Assembly (NCBI GenBank): GCA_002362155.1
Contig: DETN01000158.1
Coordinates: 1 to 9,879, forward strand
DNA length: 9,879 nucleotides
Source of the DNA: Lachnospiraceae bacterium UBA3287
GTDB lineage: Bacteria > Bacillota > Clostridia > Lachnospirales > Lachnospiraceae
Direction of reading: 5' to 3'
Below, in pieces: positions 5,951 through 9,879 of the stretch. The translations under genes and the position numbers were made by a program. The stretch's first letter is position 1. Each line of letters opens with the position of its first letter. The notes under the pieces were generated by a model, which was not told the DNA's origin, did no database searches, and saw only the letters and a program-made list of their open reading frames with translations.

Positions 5951-6736
5951 TCAGATGAAGTGCTTCTCTTTCAGCAGATCGAAGATGATCTGTGCGCCCT
6001 CTTCATCGCTGTCGGGAGTGTACTTTGTGCCAGCGCCCTTGGCCACCTTGTCGGAAGCCTTGGCGATCTGGGTAGGTGATCCCTTCAGACCCAGGTTGCT
6101 GTCGTCCACATCCTTCAGATCTGCTCTGCCCCAGACGGTGATCTCTTTTTCGAATGCATCGAAAATTCCGCCGGGAGTCATGTAACGGGGCTCATTTAAT
6201 TCGGAAAGTGCAGTTACAAGGCAGGGCATCTTGGCCTTGACAATGTGGTATCTGTCTTCAAACTGGCGCTTTACGATGACGCTGTCGCCTTCAATCTTCA
6301 GGTCTTCCGCGTAGGAAATTACGGGAATGCCCAGATGTTCGGAGATCTGAGGGCCGACCTGAGCGGTATCACCGTCGATGGCCTGACGGCCGGTGATGAC
6401 CAGATCATAGTCCAGGTTTCTCAGAGCGCCTGCGATCGTGGAAGAGGTTGCCCAGGTGTCAGCGCCGCCCAGGACTCTGTCGGTAACAAGGATGCCCTTG
6501 TCAGCGCCCATGGCATAAGCTTCGCGAAGGACTGCCTCGGCCTTGGGAAGGCCCATGGTCACTACTGTAACCTCTGCGCCGTACTCATCTTTTAATCTGA
6601 GAGCTGCTTCCAGACCGGCCTTGTCATCGGGATTCATGATGGCAAGCATTGCAGCTCTGTCCAGTGTTCCATCGGGTTTGAACTTAACGCCGCCCTTTGT
6701 ATCGGGAACCTGCTTAACGCATACTACGACTTTCAT
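5951..6736 (-). CDS. etfB: Electron-transfer flavoprotein subunit beta
   Basis: A 261-residue beta subunit of the Etf that serves butyryl-CoA dehydrogenase. It starts with MKVVVCVKQVPDT, typical of EtfB, followed by NPDDKAGLEAALRLKD (35-50) and VVTMGLPKAEAVLREAYAMG (58-77). The motif GRQAIDGDTAQVGPQISEHL (116-135) resembles that of bifurcating Etfs, in which the beta subunit binds the NADH-oxidising, bifurcating FAD; I have recalled this from memory rather than from an alignment. AAGGAG lies 8 nt before the ATG. Gaps are 58 nt to bcd upstream and 71 nt to etfA downstream. It is expected to act in the cytoplasm as a heterodimer with EtfA. Confidence 0.97.
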   Translation of the reverse strand: MKVVVCVKQVPDTKGGVKFKPDGTLDRAAMLAIMNPDDKAGLEAALRLKDEYGAEVTVVTMGLPKAEAVLREAYAMGADKGILVTDRVLGGADTWATSSTIAGALRNLDYDLVITGRQAIDGDTAQVGPQISEHLGIPVISYAEDLKIEGDSVIVKRQFEDRYHIVKAKMPCLVTALSELNEPRYMTPGGIFDAFEKEITVWGRADLKDVDDSNLGLKGSPTQIAKASDKVAKGAGTKYTPDSDEEGAQIIFDLLKEKHFI

Positions 6737-6794
6737 GTGTCATTCTCCTTTGTTTATTATCAAACTTTACTCGGTAATCGATCAATGATCCGGA

Positions 6795-7952
6795 TTATCT
6801 CAGCATGGAGCCGGAGATGACCATACGCTGAACTTCGGATGTGCCTTCGTAGATCTCGGTGATCTTGGCATCACGCATCATACGCTCAACTTCGTACTCT
6901 CTGATATAACCGTAACCGCCAAAGAGCTGAACAGCCTTCGTGGTAACTTCCATAGCGGTCTGTGCTGCGAACAGCTTTGCGGTAGCTGCTTCTACGGAAT
7001 AGACCTTCTGGGTTGCCTTTGCCATAGCTGCTTTATAAACAAGGAGCTTAGCTGCCTCAACCTTGGAATACATCTCAGCAAGCTGGAACTGTGTATTCTG
7101 GAATGCGGAAATGGTTCTGCCGAACTGCTTTCTTTCCTTGACGTACTCAACGGTCCTTTCAAGAGCGCCTTCTGCGATGCCCAGAGCCTGCGCAGCGATA
7201 CCGATACGGCCGCCGTCCAGAGTGTGCATTGCATAAGCAAAGCCCTTGCCCTTCTGGCCCAGCAGGTTGTCTGCAGGGATCCTGCAGTCCTGGAAGATCA
7301 GTTCGTATGTGGAAGAACCGCGGATACCCATCTTGTTTTCCTTGGTACCGAATGTGAAGCCGGGAGTGTCCTTCTCGACGATGAATGCGGAGAAGACCTT
7401 CTGCTTGCGGCCGCGCTTCTCGATGATGTCGGTATAGGCAATGATGATGTAGATATCTGCTTCCTTACCGTTTGTAATGAAGCACTTGGAGCCGTTGAGG
7501 ATGTACTCGTTGGTCTCGGCATCAAAGACAGCCTTTGTCTGTACGCCCTGGGCATCGGTGCCGGCACCGGGCTCGGTCAGACCGAAAGCGCCCAGCTTCT
7601 CGCCCTTTGCAAGGGGAACCAGATATTTCTGCTTCTGGGCTTCGCTGCCGTAGAAGAGAATGGGATCGCAGCACAGGGAGCTGTGTGCGGAAACGATAAC
7701 GGAAGTCGTGCCGCAGACCTTGGCCAGTTCTTCTACACACATGATATATGTAAGAGGATCACAGCCCTGTCCGCCGTATTCCTTCGGAACCGCGATGCCC
7801 ATGAAACCGTACTTCTGCATCTTTTCAACGGTATCCCTGGGGAAAATCTCAGTTTCATCAACGTCAATTGCACGAGGCTTAACTTCTTTTTCAGCGAAAT
7901 CTTTGAACAGATCTCTCGCCATTTCATGCTGTTTGTCTAACTGAAAATCCAT
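6795..7952 (-). CDS. bcd: Butyryl-CoA dehydrogenase (short-chain acyl-CoA dehydrogenase)
   Basis: A 385-residue FAD enzyme that reduces crotonyl-CoA to butyryl-CoA, working in complex with EtfAB. The acyl-CoA dehydrogenase signatures are intact: GAFGLTEPGAGTDAQG (121-136), NGSKCFITNG (153-162), a middle beta domain to about 230, KERKQFGRTISAFQ (272-285), and near the C-terminus QLFGGYGYIREYEVERMMRD (342-361) and ITEIYEGTSEVQR (364-376). The likely catalytic base is E369, at the position known as Glu367/368 in characterised short-chain enzymes. Length is normal for the family. AAGGAG lies 7 nt before the ATG. Position between hbd and etfB supports butyryl-CoA dehydrogenase over other acyl-CoA dehydrogenases. 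Confidence 0.96.
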   Translation of the reverse strand: MDFQLDKQHEMARDLFKDFAEKEVKPRAIDVDETEIFPRDTVEKMQKYGFMGIAVPKEYGGQGCDPLTYIMCVEELAKVCGTTSVIVSAHSSLCCDPILFYGSEAQKQKYLVPLAKGEKLGAFGLTEPGAGTDAQGVQTKAVFDAETNEYILNGSKCFITNGKEADIYIIIAYTDIIEKRGRKQKVFSAFIVEKDTPGFTFGTKENKMGIRGSSTYELIFQDCRIPADNLLGQKGKGFAYAMHTLDGGRIGIAAQALGIAEGALERTVEYVKERKQFGRTISAFQNTQFQLAEMYSKVEAAKLLVYKAAMAKATQKVYSVEAATAKLFAAQTAMEVTTKAVQLFGGYGYIREYEVERMMRDAKITEIYEGTSEVQRMVISGSMLR

Positions 7953-7982
7953 TGTAAATCTCCTTATTATTATTTATTCGAT

Positions 7983-8015
7983 CCGGGAGAAGGACACCCT
8001 GTGCCCTTCTCCCGG
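7983..8015 (-). other. Strong intercistronic hairpin between hbd and bcd
   Basis: CCGGGAGAAGG (7983-7993) and CCTTCTCCCGG (8005-8015) form a perfect 11-bp stem. Inside it, CAC (7995-7997) and GTG (8001-8003) can extend the pairing across one mismatch to a 3-nt loop. It begins 20 nt after the hbd stop, and the bcd ribosome binding site comes 17 nt downstream. In the leftward direction it is followed by an A/T mix without a T-run, so it is more likely an mRNA processing or stability element than a full terminator. Confidence 0.65.
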
Positions 8016-8035
8016 TCATAATCTTTCCGTGCTGA

Positions 8036-8905
8036 TTACTTGTCGGTAGGGACCTTGCCGTTTGTGTAATCATAGAAGCCGATGCCGGTCTTGACGCCCA
8101 GTCTCTTGCCGCGGACCATCTTGCGGAGCAGAGGGCATGCGCGGTACTTGGAATCACCGGTGTCGGCATAGATGACATCCATGATCGCCAGAACGATATC
8201 CAGACCGATGTAGTCGCCCAGCTCAAGGGGACCCATGGGGTGGTTGCAGCCGAGCTTCATAGCGGTATCGATGCCCTCGATATCGGAAACGCCTGCTTCA
8301 TAGACGCAGATGCCTTCGTTGATCATGGGAACAAGGATTCTGTTAACGACGAAGCCTGCAGCCTCGTTGACCTGAACAGGAGTCTTGCCCAGGGCTACGG
8401 AGATCTCTTTGACCTTCTCGACGATCTCGGCGGGGGTATTCAGACCTGCAATGACCTCGACCAGCTTCATAACGGGAGCGGGATTGAAGAAGTGCATGCC
8501 GATCACGGGCTTGGAAAGGCCGGAGCCGATCTCTGTGATGGACAGGGAAGAAGTATTGGAAGCATAGATGCAGTCGGGATTCTTTACGATTTCATCCTGG
8601 AGCTGTCTGAAGCAGTCCTTCTTGATGGACATAACTTCCAGAGCTGCCTCAACTACGAGGTCAGGATCGACAGCGATGGTGTTGAGACCGGTCTCGATCT
8701 TTGCAAGGATGGCGTCTGCAGCTGCCTGCTCCATCTTGCCGCGGGCGATCCTCTTGTCGAAGCCCTTCTTGATCTTTGCGTAGCCGCCTGCTGCGAACTC
8801 TTCCTTGATGTCGCAGAGATAGACCTTCTCAACTTCGGCGCACTGTGCGAATGCCTGTGCGATACCGGAACCCATTGTACCAGCGCCAATAACTGCTACT
8901 TTCAT
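8036..8905 (-). CDS. hbd: 3-hydroxybutyryl-CoA dehydrogenase
   Basis: A 289-residue cytoplasmic enzyme that reduces acetoacetyl-CoA to 3-hydroxybutyryl-CoA. The N-terminal Rossmann fold has GAGTMGSGIA (7-16), and D32 at the end of the second strand (YLCDIKEE) points to NAD(H). Further conserved stretches are EAALEVMSIK (86-95), SNTSSLSI (116-123), GMHFFNPAPVMKLVEVI (136-152) with the likely catalytic pair H138 and E150, and NEAAGFVVNRIL (180-191). The C-terminal dimerisation domain has HPMGPLELGDYIGLD (222-236) and GIGFYDY (274-280). AAGGAGG lies 8 nt before the ATG, the best site in the operon. It follows crt by 43 nt. Length is usual for clostridial Hbd. Confidence 0.97.
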   Translation of the reverse strand: MKVAVIGAGTMGSGIAQAFAQCAEVEKVYLCDIKEEFAAGGYAKIKKGFDKRIARGKMEQAAADAILAKIETGLNTIAVDPDLVVEAALEVMSIKKDCFRQLQDEIVKNPDCIYASNTSSLSITEIGSGLSKPVIGMHFFNPAPVMKLVEVIAGLNTPAEIVEKVKEISVALGKTPVQVNEAAGFVVNRILVPMINEGICVYEAGVSDIEGIDTAMKLGCNHPMGPLELGDYIGLDIVLAIMDVIYADTGDSKYRACPLLRKMVRGKRLGVKTGIGFYDYTNGKVPTDK

Positions 8906-8948
8906 TTTGTGATCCTCCTTAAATTATTTTCGGATTAATAAATAAACT

Positions 8949-9743
8949 TTACTTGTTCTGGAAGTCGACCATCTTGACCTTCTTGGGGTCATCCTTCTTG
9001 CGGAGGAAGTTGGCCATTCCTTCCTGCTGATCATAGGTCTCGAAGCAGGAGCCGAACAGCTTCTCTTCCACTACCAGAGCCTGATCCATGTCCACCTGGA
9101 GACCTTCGTTGATGGCCTTCTTGCAGGCGCGGACTGCGATGGGAGCCTGCTTTGCGATCCTGGCGGCAAGCTTCTTTGCTGCGGGAAGGAGCTCTTCCTG
9201 AGGATATACGGCGTTGACAAGTCCGATCCTGTAAGCTTCGTCAGCCTTGATGTTGCTGTTGGAGAAGATGATCTGCTTTGCCATGCCGGGGCTGACCAGA
9301 CGGGCCAGTCTCTGTGTGCCGCCGAAGCCGGGGGTGATGCCCAGGCCTACTTCGGGCTGTCCGAACAGAGCGTTGTCGGAGCAGATGCGGATATCGCAGC
9401 TCATGGCGATCTCATTGCCGCCGCCCAGAGCGAAGCCGTTGACTGCCGCGATGACGGGAATGGGGAATGTCTCGATCCTGCGGAAGATGTCATTGCCCTT
9501 CTTGCCGAATGCCTCGCCTTCCTCCTTGGTCAGAGTGCTCATCTCGCCGATGTCTGCGCCGGCCACGAAGGACTTCTCGCCTGCGCCTGTCAGGACCAGA
9601 GCGCGGACAGCTTCCAGATCCACACCGTCCAGAACTGCGTTCAGATCATCCAGCACTTCGGAGTTCAGAGCGTTCAGAGCCCTGGGACGATCTATAGTGA
9701 TGATGCCTACAGCGCCTTCTACTTCATACTGTACAAAACCCAT
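8949..9743 (-). CDS. crt: 3-hydroxybutyryl-CoA dehydratase (crotonase)
   Basis: A 264-residue enoyl-CoA hydratase family enzyme that dehydrates 3-hydroxybutyryl-CoA to crotonyl-CoA. Crotonase-fold signatures: TIDRPRALNALNSEV (16-30), FVAGADIGEM (59-68) for the first oxyanion-hole amide, VNGFALGGGNEIAMSCDIRI (101-120) with catalytic E111, and FGQPEVGLGITPGFGGTQRL (127-146) with catalytic E131. The C-terminal QQEGMANFLRKK (239-250) is typical, followed by a charged tail ending VDFQNK. GAGG lies 7 nt before the ATG, weaker than the sites of the genes downstream. Placement between thl and hbd matches the pathway order. Both catalytic glutamates argue for a hydratase rather than another crotonase-fold enzyme. 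Confidence 0.96.
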   Translation of the reverse strand: MGFVQYEVEGAVGIITIDRPRALNALNSEVLDDLNAVLDGVDLEAVRALVLTGAGEKSFVAGADIGEMSTLTKEEGEAFGKKGNDIFRRIETFPIPVIAAVNGFALGGGNEIAMSCDIRICSDNALFGQPEVGLGITPGFGGTQRLARLVSPGMAKQIIFSNSNIKADEAYRIGLVNAVYPQEELLPAAKKLAARIAKQAPIAVRACKKAINEGLQVDMDQALVVEEKLFGSCFETYDQQEGMANFLRKKDDPKKVKMVDFQNK

Positions 9744-9763
9744 AACTTTACCTCACTGAAAAT

Positions 9764-9779
9764 ATCTGTTTCAACAGAT
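9764..9779. repeat. 16-bp palindrome upstream of crt (ATCTGTT-TC-AACAGAT)
   Basis: Perfect 7-bp arms with a 2-bp centre, starting about 20 bp before the crt start codon and 10 bp beyond its GAGG site. A perfect short-centred palindrome suits a dimeric DNA-binding protein. As RNA it would give a small hairpin (ATCTG, 6-nt loop, CAGAT). It does not match the Rex operator pattern as I know it. Confidence 0.45.
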
Positions 9780-9782
9780 GTA

Positions 9783-9808
9783 CCCCCGGAGCAGGCCTGC
9801 CCCGAGGG
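9783..9808 (-). other. Imperfect GC-rich hairpin between thl and crt
   Basis: CCCCCGGAGCAGG (9783-9795) and CCTGCCCCGAGGG (9796-9808) can fold back with two mismatches around the palindrome GCAGGCCTGC. Leftward it is followed by TACATCTGTTG without a T-run. Placed 23 nt after the thl stop, it could be an mRNA processing or stability element between thl and crt. Confidence 0.45.
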
Positions 9809-9831
9809 AACATTCTATGTCCGACTATGAT

Positions 9832-9879
9832 TTATGCTTCGTACTTCTCTACGATGGTGGCGCATCCCATGCCGCCGCC
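9832..9879 (-). CDS. thl: Acetyl-CoA acetyltransferase (thiolase), C-terminal end only
   Basis: Fifteen codons and a TAA stop are present, reading GGGMGCATIVEKYEA. The GGGMG motif followed by a short ATIVE tail is the C-terminal signature of thiolases, just after the active-site CxGGG cysteine, which would lie outside the window. The enzyme condenses two acetyl-CoA to acetoacetyl-CoA, the first step of the pathway encoded downstream. The stop is 88 nt before the crt ATG. Identification rests on this short tail and on gene order. Confidence 0.85.
   Translation of the reverse strand, partial: GGGMGCATIVEKYEA

Noticed and set aside
1..9879. Mobile elements, CRISPR arrays, toxin-antitoxin or defence genes, tRNA/rRNA
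   Set aside because: No transposase or integrase motifs, no spaced repeats, no tRNA-like cloverleaf or rRNA segment were seen; coding is nearly continuous with recognisable metabolic and regulatory genes.

Overview
The window looks like chromosomal DNA of a butyrate-forming anaerobe of the Clostridia, most likely Lachnospiraceae or a close relative. The reasons are the gene order thl-crt-hbd-bcd-etfB-etfA, which is described for Butyrivibrio/Roseburia-type butyrate producers, strong AGGAGG-like ribosome binding sites, a GHKL/LytTR two-component pair and a Firmicutes-type family 2 beta-galactosidase. The genus cannot be fixed from the sequence alone.

Left part (1-4800). A family 2 glycoside hydrolase, probably a cytoplasmic beta-galactosidase, runs leftward off the window edge; only its first 493 residues are present. 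About 200 bp separate it from a divergent, rightward pair: a LytTR response regulator and, directly abutting it, an AgrC-like GHKL histidine kinase. The spacer holds an extended -10 promoter for the pair, a leftward terminator-like hairpin and two inverted repeats. Next comes a rightward pyridoxal/pyridoxamine-kinase-type gene with its own good promoter (TTGATA-N17-TATGAT), ending at a strong bidirectional terminator.

Right part (4801-9879). The minus strand carries the central butyrate operon, read right to left: the last 15 residues of thiolase (thl), crotonase (crt), 3-hydroxybutyryl-CoA dehydrogenase (hbd), butyryl-CoA dehydrogenase (bcd), and electron-transfer flavoprotein beta (etfB) and alpha (etfA). 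Together they turn two acetyl-CoA into butyryl-CoA. Bcd/EtfAB is expected to couple crotonyl-CoA reduction by NADH to ferredoxin reduction. Each full gene has its own ribosome binding site, and the intercistronic gaps are 43-88 nt. Two gaps hold notable inverted repeats (thl-crt and hbd-bcd). The terminal butyrate steps (butyryl-CoA:acetate CoA-transferase or Ptb/Buk) and Rnf are not in the window.

Novelty. I see no undescribed system, mobile element, CRISPR array, tRNA or rRNA. The items worth a second look are regulatory: intercistronic structures in the butyrate operon, palindromic or repeated motifs around the pdx-type promoter, the divergent spacer at 1481-1682, and a sensor pair with no visible signal-peptide genes.
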